Positions 21,958-31,805 of a stretch of 64,000 nucleotides of DNA are shown here, piece after piece. This DNA comes from Achatina immaculata (lineage: Eukaryota > Mollusca > Gastropoda > Stylommatophora > Achatinidae). The stretch is from contig CM019713.1 in NCBI GenBank assembly GCA_009760885.1, positions 11,741,774 through 11,805,773 of the forward strand, read 5' to 3'. The stretch's first letter is position 1. Each line of letters starts with the position of its first letter. The notes below the pieces were generated by a model, which saw only the letters and a program-made list of their open reading frames with translations, ran no database searches and had not been told where the DNA came from. The position numbers and the translations under genes are program-made.

Positions 21958-22354
21958 AAAAAAATTCGTTTAATGAGCACAATAATAGCTCTATTTCATT
22001 TTCTAAAAGAACACACGCTCTTCTAGAATTTTGATGATGACCCACCTTTAAGTATGTCAAGTTGCTCCCACTTAAGAGGGCTAAAAACAGGACATCGCCC
22101 TGTGACATTTCCGTGTGCTGGGGCGTCGTTTAAAAAAGACTAGAAATATAACTATGAAAAGCCCCCATAACTTGTTAACTTTGCCGTGGTATGATGTCAG
22201 AATCACAATATATAATGGTCTTACAGTAATAACAATATAATACATTCTAACGCTAACAAAAAGGAGTCTGTAATGATTAACAGGGAGAGTATGATATCAT
22301 ATCGTACTAATTTTGCGCTGGCAAGAGTATGAATTTGTGCTGTATTCATCCACC

Positions 22355-22578
22355 AAGGATAAGACTCTGACATGGAATCCTCAAGGAAATAGAAAACGAG
22401 GAATACCAAGACTTACTTGGAGAAGAGAATTTACGACAGTGCTCAGAGATAAGGGATACACATGGAAGGAAGCGGAGAATAATTCCAAGAACACGGATGA
22501 CTGGAGAGCCTTTAACCGTAGTCTGTGCTCTCCGGGAAGTGAAAGATGATGATGGTGATGATGATGATGATGATCTTG
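22355..22578 (+). mobile_element. non-LTR RT C-terminal stub with GAT tail
   Basis: Frame 22313-22549 encodes TWNPQGNRKRGIPRLTWRRE, then TVLRDKGYTWKEAENNSKNT, DDWRAFNRSLCS and a stop. This is the standard last ~60 residues of RTE-like polyproteins (G+R+RG.P+.TWRRE...W..A...+.D...WR). It is followed at 22541-22575 by a GATGATGATG run, its 3' tail. Confidence 0.85.
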
Positions 22579-22599
22579 CCATGACCTACCTTTGGTAAG

Positions 22600-23480
22600 A
22601 CTACAGAATCAAACTACAATGACTTTACACTTTACAATGGTATTAGCATGACCAATGGTACAGTGACCTGTACAATGGTATTACGTCATGACCTTATAAT
22701 AGCATCGCCTGTGGGTTCCAGTCAGTGCTAAAACAGAAATGTCATGTTACAATGACCTTTAGTAGTAAGACTGTAGCAGAAACTACAGTGACATATAATG
22801 GTGAAACTGTAAGATTACCTACGCTCTCCTTGTCAGTCATTCAATCATTTGCATGTCCCTTGCGGAACTTTGTCTCCTTAACAGCTCTCCTGTAGGCCTC
22901 CTTGTCAGCGCAATACTATATGGCCACGCTACAATAACACTACCAACATAGACTACAGCTACAGTGTTACAATGACCTAACAGTAGTAATACTAAAGCAT
23001 CATGACTTAACAATAGTAAGACTATATGATCGTGCTTACAAAGATTTTACAACAGCAACACCATAGCACCATTACCTTACGGTGGAAAGATACCATAATC
23101 GTTCTACAATGACTACACAGCGGTAAGACTATATGATCATGCTATAATGACTTTACAGTGATAAGATTATAAATCATCACTATAAAGTCTTTGCATTTGT
23201 AAGACCATATAATCATGGTGCAATGATTTTACAATGGAAGATTATATGATCATGTAATAGTGAATTTACACTGATAAGATTATATATAATCATTCTACGA
23301 AGTCTTTACTTTGGTAAGACTATATGATTCGCAATGATAAAATTATATAATCATTCTACTAAGTCTTTACACTGGTCGATCGTGCAACAATGACTTTACA
23401 ACGGTAAGACCACAGGAACAAAAGTTCACAGCGGAAAGACAGTATAATCTTTCTTTATTAGCATTTACAATATATGGGCT
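22600..23480. repeat. degenerate ~40-bp repeat region
   Basis: Recurrent but irregular blocks of GTAAGACTATATGATCATG and CTACAATGACTTTACA with spacing of about 40-60. It looks like an old, eroded minisatellite. A short RT tail lies within it at 22838-22920. Confidence 0.6.
22838..22920 (-). mobile_element. RT extreme C-terminus
   Basis: The minus strand reads ADKEAYRRAVKETKFRKGHA then N-D-stop. The same ending (EAYRRGIREAKF..KGHAND) occurs in the stubs at 31.3, 33.6 and 34.9 kb, so these belong to one family. Confidence 0.7.
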
Positions 23481-23601
23481 AGAGGGTCATCCCGTGACTG
23501 TATCATTTACTTTCTGCTTCTTTAGTATTCATCATTTGCTATTTCTGATTCTCAAACAAACACCATCTCTTCATTATGTAACGCTGAAAACACTGTACAC
23601 T

Positions 23602-23985
23602 TTCATTTTCTCTCTCTCTCTCTCTCGTCCTCTTTCTCTCTCTTCCTCTTTCTCTCTCTTCCTTTCTCTCTCTTCCTCTCTCTCTCTCTTCCTCTCTCTC
23701 TCTTCCTCTCTCTCTTCCTCTTTCTCTCTTTTCCTCTCTCTCTCTTCCTCTCTCTCTTCCTCTCTCTCTCTTTCCCTCTCTCTCTCTTCCTCTTTCTCTC
23801 TCTTCCTCTCTCTCTCTTCCTCTTTCTCTCTCTTCCTCTCTCTCTCTTCCTCTCCCTCTCTCTTCCCCTCTATCTCTCTCTTCCTCTCTCTCTTCCTCTC
23901 TCTCTCTCTTCCTCTCTCTTCCTCTTTCTCTCTCTTCCTCTCTCTCTTCCTCTCTCTCTCTCTTCCTCTCTCTCTCTCTGTCTTC
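23602..23985. repeat. CT-rich (TCTCTCTTCC) microsatellite
   Basis: About 385 bases of nearly pure pyrimidine on the plus strand, with TCTCTCTTCC-type higher-order units. Open frames in it (poly-Ser/Leu; Arg/Glu on the other strand) are artefacts. A long homopurine-homopyrimidine tract of this kind can form triplex DNA. Confidence 0.95.
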
Positions 23986-24445
23986 CTCAAACCTGTTTCT
24001 TTATTTACTTGCTTGTAATTATATGCCTCCATAGAATAACCAGCACTCTCCCAACACATGACTCGCCAACCATCAAGTACTAAAATGACATAGCTCGAAA
24101 AGTAACTTGTTAGATATTGTTAGAAATTATTTTAATGTTTGTTAAAAAACATATGTTAGAAGATCTGTATTTACAATGTATTTTTGTTTATGTATATGTC
24201 TGTGTTTGTATGTGTGCGTGAGAGCTATTTTATTAGGTTAATTACTTCTTTTCTTTTACTTTGAATGTAGTAGTTAAATCTTACATTCTTTTGATATGTT
24301 TTTTTCCTAATTTAATTTGTTTATTTGTATTAAATCGAGTGTGTGGGAAGAATGAAAGATGGAGTGATGAAGGGCAGATTTTAAGACGGGCCTGCATGCC
24401 CAATTCTTTACCCTTGAAAAATAAAGATTATTCATTCATTCATTC
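23986..24445 (+). mobile_element. LINE 3' untranslated region and tail with ATTC microsatellite
   Basis: AT-rich sequence leads to GGGCAGATTTTAAGACGGGC and CTGCATGCCCAATTCTTTACC, then AATAAAGATT and ATTCATTCATTC. The same block closes the copies at 14660 and 53890. GGGC..GCCC can pair around the loop, a plausible 3' hairpin used for reverse transcriptase recognition. No coding sequence remains. Confidence 0.65.
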
Positions 24446-24449
24446 ATTC

Positions 24450-24620
24450 CTCTCTCTCTTTCTCTCTCTGTCTCTCTCTTCCTCTCTCTGGTTCATGTCT
24501 CCGTAGGAGTCGATCGTCGCTGATTTCCACAACCATCTATCTTTTCCTCCTCCTATAACACGTGTTGGGCCCTGCTCCATGTACACTCTTTTACCCCGTC
24601 AGGTATGTTATCTCTTTGTC
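24450..24620 (-). mobile_element. RT tail fragment with GA microsatellite
   Basis: A CT run (24450-24490) is followed by sequence homologous to 45109-45245: GTCGCTGATTTCCACAACCA, TGTTGGGCC, CTCTTTTA. The minus frame is too broken to translate usefully here; the better copy at 45 kb shows the WKSVTTN ending. Oriented tail-to-tail with the LINE end on its left. Confidence 0.55.
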
Positions 24621-25124
24621 TTCCTCTGTCCCTTTGTTCCCCAACTTTTATTCCCTTTCATCTTATTATCTCATTTTCACAAAACAGCATGGCAGTGATA
24701 AAATACCACGGTTTATATGCGAACAGATTTACTGATGTAAATGCCTACGCTAAATGTGGGCGCAACATATGCTGATATACTGATGTCGCTATTTCAAACG
24801 TTTTATTTTCACAGGGCACACTTTTTTTTCCAATTCTTGTCCTGGAATCTGTGACTGTAGTTACTGCACTTTCCTTACGAAATAAATTCTTTATTGTCCT
24901 TCTCTAACCACGCATTCCAGTCAAGCCATAAAGAATGCTGGGGGCAATCAATATTCGCTTGCTTTTGCATACAGGAATATGAAGTCAGTGACACAGAAGA
25001 GCGGACTGGAAAATGGGATGAGGAGTTGGAAATGGCCGGGGTATAGAAAAAACCTGTGGGCTTAAGAAAGACGTGCAGATACAAAGTCACAGTGAGATGG
25101 TCTGTGTTAAAAGACACCCTGGAT
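24621..25124. other. no recognisable feature
   Basis: Unique-looking sequence before the 19-bp minisatellite. Confidence 0.5.
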
Positions 25125-25490
25125 AAAGGGGAAAGACGGCAGATGAAAGGAAAGACAGTCGATGAAGGGGAAGACAGTATATGAAGAGATAGACATTCGA
25201 TGAAGGGAAGGACAGTCGATGAAGAGACAGACAGTTGATAAAGGGAAAGACAGTCGATGAAGGGAAAGAGTCGATAAAGGGAAAGACAGCCGATAAAGGG
25301 AAAGAAAGTAGATGAAAAGAAAGACAGTCGATGAAGCGAAAGACAGTCGATAAAGGGAAAGACAGCCGATAAAGCGAAAGAGTCGATAAATGGAAAGACA
25401 GTCGATGAAGAGAAAGACAGTCAATGAAGAGATAGACAGTCGATAAAAGGAGAGACAGTCGATAAAGCGAAAGAGTCGATAACGGGAAAG
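25125..25490. repeat. 19-bp minisatellite (ACAGTCGATGAAGAGATAG)
   Basis: About nineteen units with GATGAA/GATAAA and AAGGGAAAG/AGAGATAG variants. The array ends at AACGGGAAAG, where 28S rRNA sequence begins. The same array and the same AACGGGAAAG edge recur at 26819 and 28474. Confidence 0.9.
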
Positions 25491-25512
25491 GACGGTGGCC
25501 ATGGAAGTCGGA

Positions 25513-25548
<36 letters not shown>

Positions 25549-25768
25549 TCAACCAGCCCTGAAAATGGATGGCGCTAGAGCGTCGGACCCATACCGGGCC
25601 GTCTCGGCAATGGGCCCTTCCATGGGGCCGGAAGCGAGGCCGAGACGAGTAGGAGGGCCGTCGGGGTGAGCGTGGAAGCCTGGGGAGCGATCCTGGGTGG
25701 AGCCGCCCCGGGTGCAGATCTTGGTGGTAGTAGCAAATATTCAAACGAGAACTTTGAAGACTGAAGTG
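25491..25768 (+). pseudogene. 28S rRNA fragment (central region)
   Basis: GACGGTGGCCATGGAAGTCG, GCTAAGGAGTGTGTAACAAC, CTGAAAATGGATGGCGCTAG, GACGAGTAGGAGGGCCGTCG and TGCAGATCTTGGTGGTAGTA then GCAAATATTCAAACGAG are conserved 28S text in the correct order, covering about 275 bases on the two sides of a shortened variable segment. The fragment stops at ACTGAAGTG, where 28S should continue GGAGAAGGG but an H element begins. It is an orphan piece of rDNA, not a gene. The conserved parts show only a few changes, so it is younger or better preserved than the 18S piece at 45.7 kb. Confidence 0.92.
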
Positions 25769-26818
25769 TGGAGTGAAGCTCCTCCCGGTTAAGGAAGTAA
25801 ATGCGGAAATAAAGGTTGCTGTGCGGCACCGATGGGAAAAGGTGGTGGAAAGTGAAGTTTAACCTGGTATGTCCAGTAGTATCGCTACGAGAGCTATACC
25901 ACGGCACCTCTGCTCTAGAGGCCGCCTACGTCCGAAATACACCTACACTGGTGAAATATGCCTAAACCGGCACACACCAGGGGTGGAACTCGATGGCTAG
26001 ACATGTCATGCCACCTCCGCTCTAGAGGTCGGTAACGCCTGATAAACACCCATACTGGTGAATTTTGCCTAAACCGGCTCATACCAGGGGTGAATCTTGA
26101 AGGCTATGAATGTCACAGTACCTCTGCCCTAGAGGTCGGTCCCGTCCCAAACATGCCCATACTGGGAAATGCCTAAACCGGCTCAACCCAGGGGTAGAAG
26201 TCACTAGTGGCGAGGATTCGTCCTCCTGGACAAAAGCTCCATCACAACTAGGAAGGGTAGCGGCCACGACCGCAAAATGCTGAAGTCGGAGACACTGGAC
26301 CAGGGAAGTCTAGATAGGCAACCACCTCTCACCCGGCGGGGATGTCTGCGTATCCTAATCACGCTGAGGTTTTCCGGTGAGAAAGTCCAACCCTGGACTG
26401 GATGGGTAACCACCTCTCACCCGGCGGTGATACACGGGTATCTCATAACACGTCGAGGTTTTCCGGTGAGAAAGTCCAACTCTGTCCTGGGTGGGCTAAC
26501 GCCTCTCACCCAGCGGGGATGCACTGATATTCCAAACACGTCGAGGTCTTCCGGTGAGAAAGTCCAACCCTAGACCAAACTGGTGCAATGAAAACCACGG
26601 TGTCACGCAATCCCGCTTCCGAGACCCACCAAGAATACAGGCTAAAGCACTGTGATACTCTGAACCCCTTGTGGTCCTTCGTGGAACTCATGTGGTCTAT
26701 TTTGGACCACACAGGGGACCACCGGACCTAACGAGGACCACATGTGTGAATTCAGTAGGTTCACAGTGCGGTTTTTGGTGGTAGAAGTGAACGAAGAAGA
26801 AGAAGAAGAAGAAGAAGA
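25766..26818 (+). mobile_element. H element, copy 2, fused to 28S
   Basis: Starts inside module a at TGTGGAGTGAAGCTCCTCCC, so about 45 bases of that module and all of the first module a are missing. Module b units start near 25920, 26025 and 26130. Module c and four ~80-bp CTCTCACC..GGTGAGAAAG units follow, then module d and a GAA tail at 26793-26818. The junction with 28S shares the letters GTGGAG expected in both partners. Confidence 0.8.
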
Positions 26819-27080
26819 TAACGGGAAAGACAGTCGATGAAGAGATAGACAGTCGATAAAGAGACAGACAGTCGATGAAGAGAAGACAGTCGATAAAGGG
26901 AAAGACAGCCGATAAAGCGAAAGAGTCGATAAAGGGAAAGAAAGTCGATGAAGAGATAGACAGTCGATGAAGAGATAGACAGTCGATAAATGGAAAGACA
27001 GTCGATGAAGAGAAAGACAGTCGATGAAGAGATAGACAGTCGATGAAGGGAAAGACAGTCGATGAAGGGAAGTGAATGTG
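26819..27080. repeat. 19-bp minisatellite, second array
   Basis: Same unit as 25125-25490, beginning GATAACGGGAAAGACAGTCG straight after the H element's GAA tail. Confidence 0.9.
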
Positions 27081-27184
27081 ACAGTTGCTTACATTCATCG
27101 AGTTTGACCCTTTTATTTCTCTTCTGAATTCGAAGAAACAAAAACGAAAAAGACGACACGAATTTCACGCATGGTGGATGTAGC

Positions 27185-27388
27185 AGCTTTGTGGTGATGA
27201 CGCAGGATTGTGCTAGCCCTTCCTGGAAGTATGGTAAAGAGGAAGGGAGACCGACAATCTGGCGGAGAATTGGGATGGTCGGGATGCAACACAGCTTGAG
27301 AACCACGCAAAAATTGTCTTGAGGTCGCGAGAACTGGCAACACGTAGCCCTGTAAGAGACGCCATAAAGAAGGGCGGTGGTCGTTTAA
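27185..27388 (+). mobile_element. non-LTR RT C-terminal stub with GGAT tail
   Basis: Plus strand reads [20 protein letters not shown], then HSLRTTQK and, after a shift, REN-W-Q-HVAL, matching the GRP..TWRR...L...+...DR..W+ ending of RTE-like polyproteins. The GGAT array starts within a few bases, as expected for a microsatellite-tailed LINE. Confidence 0.65.
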
Positions 27389-27389
27389 A

Positions 27390-27481
27390 GACATGGATGG
27401 ATGGGTGGATGGATGGATGGATGGATGGATGGATGAATGGATGAATGGATGGATGGATGGACGGATGGGATGGATGGGATG

Positions 27482-27515
<34 letters not shown>

Positions 27516-27543
27516 ATGGATGGATGGATGGATGGATGGATGG
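27390..27543 (+). repeat. GGAT microsatellite
   Basis: About 150 bases of GGAT with GAAT, GGAC and GGGAT interruptions. It is duplicated at 29040-29182. Confidence 0.95.
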
Positions 27544-27558
27544 CAGCACATCATCTGA

Positions 27559-27870
27559 TGTCACAGTACCTCTGCCCTAGAGGTCGGTCCCGTCCCAAAC
27601 ATGCCCATACTGGGAAATGCCTAAACCGGCTCATACCAGGGGTGAATCTTGAAGGCTATGAATGTCACAGTACCTCTGCCCTAGAGGTCGGTCCCGTCCC
27701 AAACATGCCCATACTGGGAAATGCCTAAACCGGCTCATACCAGGGGTGAATCTTGAAGGCTATGAATGTCACAGTACCTCTGCCCTAGAGGTCGGTCCCG
27801 TCCCAAACATGCCCATACTGGGAAATGCCTAAACCGGCTCAACCCAGGGTAGAAGTCACTAGTGGCGAGG
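27559..27870 (+). repeat. three tandem 104-bp H-element module b units
   Basis: TGTCACAGTACCTCTGCCC begins at 27559, 27663 and 27767, an exact 104-bp period. The first two units are extra copies placed at the junction of the 1.65-kb duplication, indicating unequal exchange within module b. Confidence 0.95.
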
Positions 27871-29125
27871 ATTCGTCCTCCTGGACAAAAGCTCCATCAC
27901 AACTAGGAAGGGTAGCGGCCACGACCGCAAAATGCTGAAGTCGGAGACACTGGACCAGGGAAGTCTAGATAGGCAACCACCTCTCACCCGGCGGGGATGT
28001 CTGCGTATCCTAATCACGCTGAGGTTTTCCGGTGAGAAAGTCCAACCCTGGACTGGATGGGTAACCACCTCTCACCCGGCGGTGATACACGGGTATCTCA
28101 TAACACGTCGAGGTTTTCCGGTGAGAAAGTCCAACTCTGTCCTGGGTGGGCTAACGCCTCTCACCCAGCGGGGATGCACTGATATTCCAAACACGTCGAG
28201 GTCTTCCGGTGAGAAAGTCCAACCCTAGACCAAACTGGTGCAATGAAAACCACGGTGTCACGCAATCCCGCTTCCGAGACCCACCAAGAATACAGGCTAA
28301 AGCACTGTGATACTCTGAACCCCTTGTGGTCCTTCGTGGAACTCATGTGGTCTATTTTGGACCACACAGGGGACCACCGGACCTAACGAGGACCACATGT
28401 GTGAATTCAGTAGGTTCACAGTGCGGTTTTTGGTGGTAGAAGTGAACGAAGAAGAAGAAGAAGAAGAAGAAGATAACGGGAAAGACAGTCGATGAAGAGA
28501 TAGACAGTCGATAAAGAGACAGACAGTCGATGAAGAGAAAGACAGTCGATAAAGGGAAAGACAGCCGATAAAGCGAAAGAGTCGATAAAGGGAAAGAAAG
28601 TCGATGAAGAGATAGACAGTCGATGAAGCAGTCGATAAATGGAAAGACAGTCGATGAAGAGAAAGACAGTCGATGAAGAGATAGACAGTCGATGAAGGGA
28701 AAGACAGTCGATGAAGGGAAGTGAATGTGACAGTTGCTTACATTCATCGAGTTTGACCCTTTTATTTCTCTTCTGAATTCGAAGAAACAAAAACGAAAAA
28801 GACGACACGAATTTCACGCATGGTGGATGTAGCAGCTTTGTGGTGATGACGCAGGATTGTGCTAGCCCTTCCTGGAAGTATGGTAAAGAGGAAGGGAGAC
28901 CGACAATCTGGCGGAGAATTGGGATGGTCGGGATGCAACACAGCTTGAGAACCACGCAAAAATTGTCTTGAGGTCGCGAGAACTGGCAACACGTAGCCCT
29001 GTAAGAGACGCCATAAAGAAGGGCGGTGGTCGTTTAAAGACATGGATGGATGGGTGGATGGATGGATGGATGGATGGATGAATGGATGAATGGATGGATG
29101 GATGGACGGATGGATGGATGGGATG

Positions 29126-29159
<34 letters not shown>

Positions 29160-29198
29160 ATGGATGGATGGATGGATGGATGGCAGCACATCATCTGA
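27767..29198 (+). repeat. 1.65-kb tandem duplication, copy 2
   Basis: Near-identical repeat of 26111-27558. Contents in order: H-element modules c and d with GAA tail (28448-28473), 19-bp minisatellite (28474-28722), RT stub (28833-29036), GGAT array (29040-29182). Differences from copy 1 are mainly unit-number changes in the arrays. Confidence 0.95.
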
Positions 29199-29234
29199 TG
29201 TTCCACTTTTAAAAATTTATTTTATTTGATGTAT

Positions 29235-30170
29235 CATTTTCTCCATTTACGTTTCCATAGCTGGGCCTGTCTTGTCATCCTTCCCTGTTTTCTGCTTCTG
29301 TAATTGGGCCTATCTTGTCATCCTTCCCTGTTTTCTGCCTCTATAGTTGGGCCTATCTTGTCATCCTTCACTGTTTTTGTGTTTTTGTTTCTGTAGTTGG
29401 GCCTGTCTTGTCATTATTCCCTGTTTTTTTTTTGTTTCTGTAGTTGGGCATGTCTTGTCATCCTTCACTGTGTTTTTGTTTCTGTAGTTGGGCCTGTCTT
29501 GTCATTATTCCCTGTTTTTTGTTTCTGTAGTTAGGCCTGTTTTGTCATCCTTCCCTGTTTTTTTATTTCTATAGTTGGCACTATCTTGTCATCATTCGCT
29601 GTTTTTTTGTTTCTGCAGTTGGGCCTGTCTTGTCATCCTTCACTGTTTTTTGTTTCTGTAGTTAGGCCTGTCTTGTCATCCTTCGTTGTTTTTTGTTGTT
29701 GTTGTTGTTTTTGTAGTTGGACCTGTCTTGTCATCTTTCGCTGTTCTTGTTTCTGTAGTTGGGCTTGTTTTGCCATTTTTTTCTGCTTCTGTATTTGGGT
29801 TTGTCTTGTCATCTTTTGCTGTTTCTGTATTTGGGCTTGTCTTGTCATCTTTTGCTGTTTCTGTAGTTGGGCCTCCTGTCATCCCTCACTGTTCTTGTTT
29901 CTGTAGTTTGGCTGTGTTGTCATCATCTATTGTTTCTGTTTATATACGTGGGCTTGTTTAGACATCTTTTATTGTATCTGTTTCCGCAGTTTTGGACCAT
30001 CTTGTTTCTGCATTTAGGCCTGCTTTGTCATCCTTCACGGTCATTGTTTCTACGACTGGGCCTCTCTTGTCATCTTTCACTGTTTCTGTAGCTGGGCCCG
30101 CTTTATCATCATTCATTGTTTTCTGTTTCTGTAGGTGGACCTGTCTCTTGTCATCCTTCGTTGTTTATTC
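29235..30170. repeat. ~45-bp minisatellite (TTGTCATCCTTC..GTTTCTGTAGTTGGGCC)
   Basis: About twenty diverged units built on GTTGGGCCTGTCTTGTCATC, CTTCACTGTTTTT and GTTTCTGTA. Units get shorter and more diverged to the right. The forward frames rich in Leu/Ser/Val are artefacts. Confidence 0.9.
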
Positions 30171-31805
30171 TTCTGTATTCAATTCTCCTTTCTCTATACG
30201 AATTTTTTTTCCCTTTACCTCCAATGTCTTCCTAGTTACCTTCTGTATTTGGTTTGCTTGTGTCACTAAACTAAACTGTTGCGAGTTTACTTTGTCTCGG
30301 CTTAGAAGTTCACCACACTCAGTTTAGACCGGCTTCTGCTTGGGTACATATATTATACAAATATGTCATTGTTCTTTGGCTGTTAGAAGAATACTGTTTT
30401 TTTGAAGCGGGTAGATGTCAGGTTTCTGCCAAAAGATGGAGCTACCCAGCCTCTTTCACGAGTGATTCTACCAGAACTTATTAACAAGGCTGACGGCGAT
30501 AACGAAACACTACGTTTACTTTTAGAAGGTCCCAGTTTCTTTGCGCTTGAGTGCTTCGTCTTCAACGTCGAGGTCCTTCTCAGATGGCACATTTCGTGAT
30601 ATACGTGACACAAGCATATAATATAATCACATTTCATATATAGTTTAAATCACATTCATGTATAGTTTAAACACCGCAGAAAAGCGTTAAATATAAAGTT
30701 ATTCCAGTTACAAACGATACAAATATGTATACGGCTTCCTTGTCAATACCCGTAGTGAAATCCCAAGCTTGGTGGAAAAATACATACAATGGCGAAAAGG
30801 ACAGTCATAGAAATAGATCGTGTTATTTTTTCTTCACCAATCCCTTTTATTCCTTCTTCTCTCCCCGCCTCTCACATACATACACACACACAATACACAC
30901 AGTATACACACTCACACACGCACATACGAGCACCTCTTATACAAATAATTCAATCCGATTTCCTAACTAGAGTCTCTGTGAACACGTCATGTGTAAACCA
31001 AAGGTATATTTGCTCATCATGAAGACCGAAGTTCGCAGATCTTCAAAGAACATCACGAAGAGTCCTTTTAGAATCCAGTTACCCTGGCATATACCAGTTT
31101 AGACTTTTAGAGATGGGTAGGAATGATAGTGTTTTCAGTGAGAAAGTTGTTGCGACATCTCAAGGACAGCATAAGAAATGTGACCTCCAGATAAACATGT
31201 ACCAAAAAAAAAAAGTTAAAAGTACACTTTATACTTGGGCAACATAGAAAACAGAGAACGACCCAGAATAGGACATGTCAGTCAGTCATTTGCATGTCCC
31301 TTGTGGAATTTTGCCTCCCTAATACCTCTCCTGTAGGCCTCTCAGTTGTAAGCAAGATGCCCTGCTGCTGATTCATCCATTTGCAGATTATCAACGATGT
31401 CTTGCAGCCGTCTTCGCCTTGGTCTTCCTCTTTCGTTTTTCAATTATGCGCCCTTCCAAGACGGTCTTCTCTAAGTTCTTATGAAGTTTAATGTGTCCAC
31501 AATATTTAAGTTTAATCTGTTTAATCCTCTTTACTGGCCAGACTTCTTCGATATTAAGTTCTTGTAGTATGGATATATTTGTTCTTTTTTGTGTCCATGA
31601 TATTTGAAGAACTCTTCTGTAATAGGACATGACTAAGCAAAATGTCCTTTATAAAAGCATAATTAAGCAGAATAAGCTTGTTGTGATATGTTAGTTAGAA
31701 ACAAGAAAGAGGAAAGACCATGTAGTCCATTTCTATAATTTGTGAAGTCCATGGAAGTATATGGAATTTAGTAATAAAATGGTTAAGTCGCAAAATTCAT
31801 TACTT
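29541..31805 (+). repeat. 2.27-kb tandem duplication, copy 1
   Basis: From TTTGTCATCCTTCCC to TCATTACTTT, matching 31806-34085 almost completely. It contains half of the ~45-bp minisatellite, a segment with a CA microsatellite (about 30881-30926) and an RT stub (31277-31640). The breakpoints share a T-run (ACTTT joined to TTGTCATCC). Confidence 0.95.
31277..31640 (-). mobile_element. non-LTR RT C-terminal stub
   Basis: Minus strand: YYRRVLQISWTQKRTN, then IKLKYCGHIKLHKNLEKTV, EGRIIEKRKRKTKAK, and after a break EAYRRGIREAKF and KGHAND. This is the region after the RT palm in one non-LTR family also seen at 19.7 and 22.8 kb. Copies at 33561-33924 and 34862-35225 arose by the tandem duplication and not by new insertion. 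Confidence 0.8.

Larger units (their letters stand above)
26111..27558 (+). repeat. 1.65-kb tandem duplication, copy 1
   Basis: Matches 27767-29198 almost base for base (offset 1655, later 1649 and 1640 owing to small indels in the minisatellites). It contains the end of an H element, a 19-bp minisatellite, an RT stub and a GGAT microsatellite. Both copies end TGGCAGCACATCATCTGATG. Confidence 0.95.

Noticed and set aside
23494..24059. Ser/Leu-rich and Arg/Glu-rich frames in CT tracts (also 53094-53684, 14578-15075, 55692-56156)
   Set aside because: Products of pyrimidine or purine microsatellites, open on both strands only because the repeat lacks stops.
25491..25768. Site-specific R1/R2 insertion into 28S
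   Set aside because: The 28S piece does not include the R1/R2 target region near CTTAAGGTAGC, and the attached H element encodes no RT.
26277..26573. 98-residue frame, present twice (also 27932-28228)
   Set aside because: It translates the ~80-bp H-element units; the peptide repeat mirrors the DNA repeat and the second copy is from tandem duplication.
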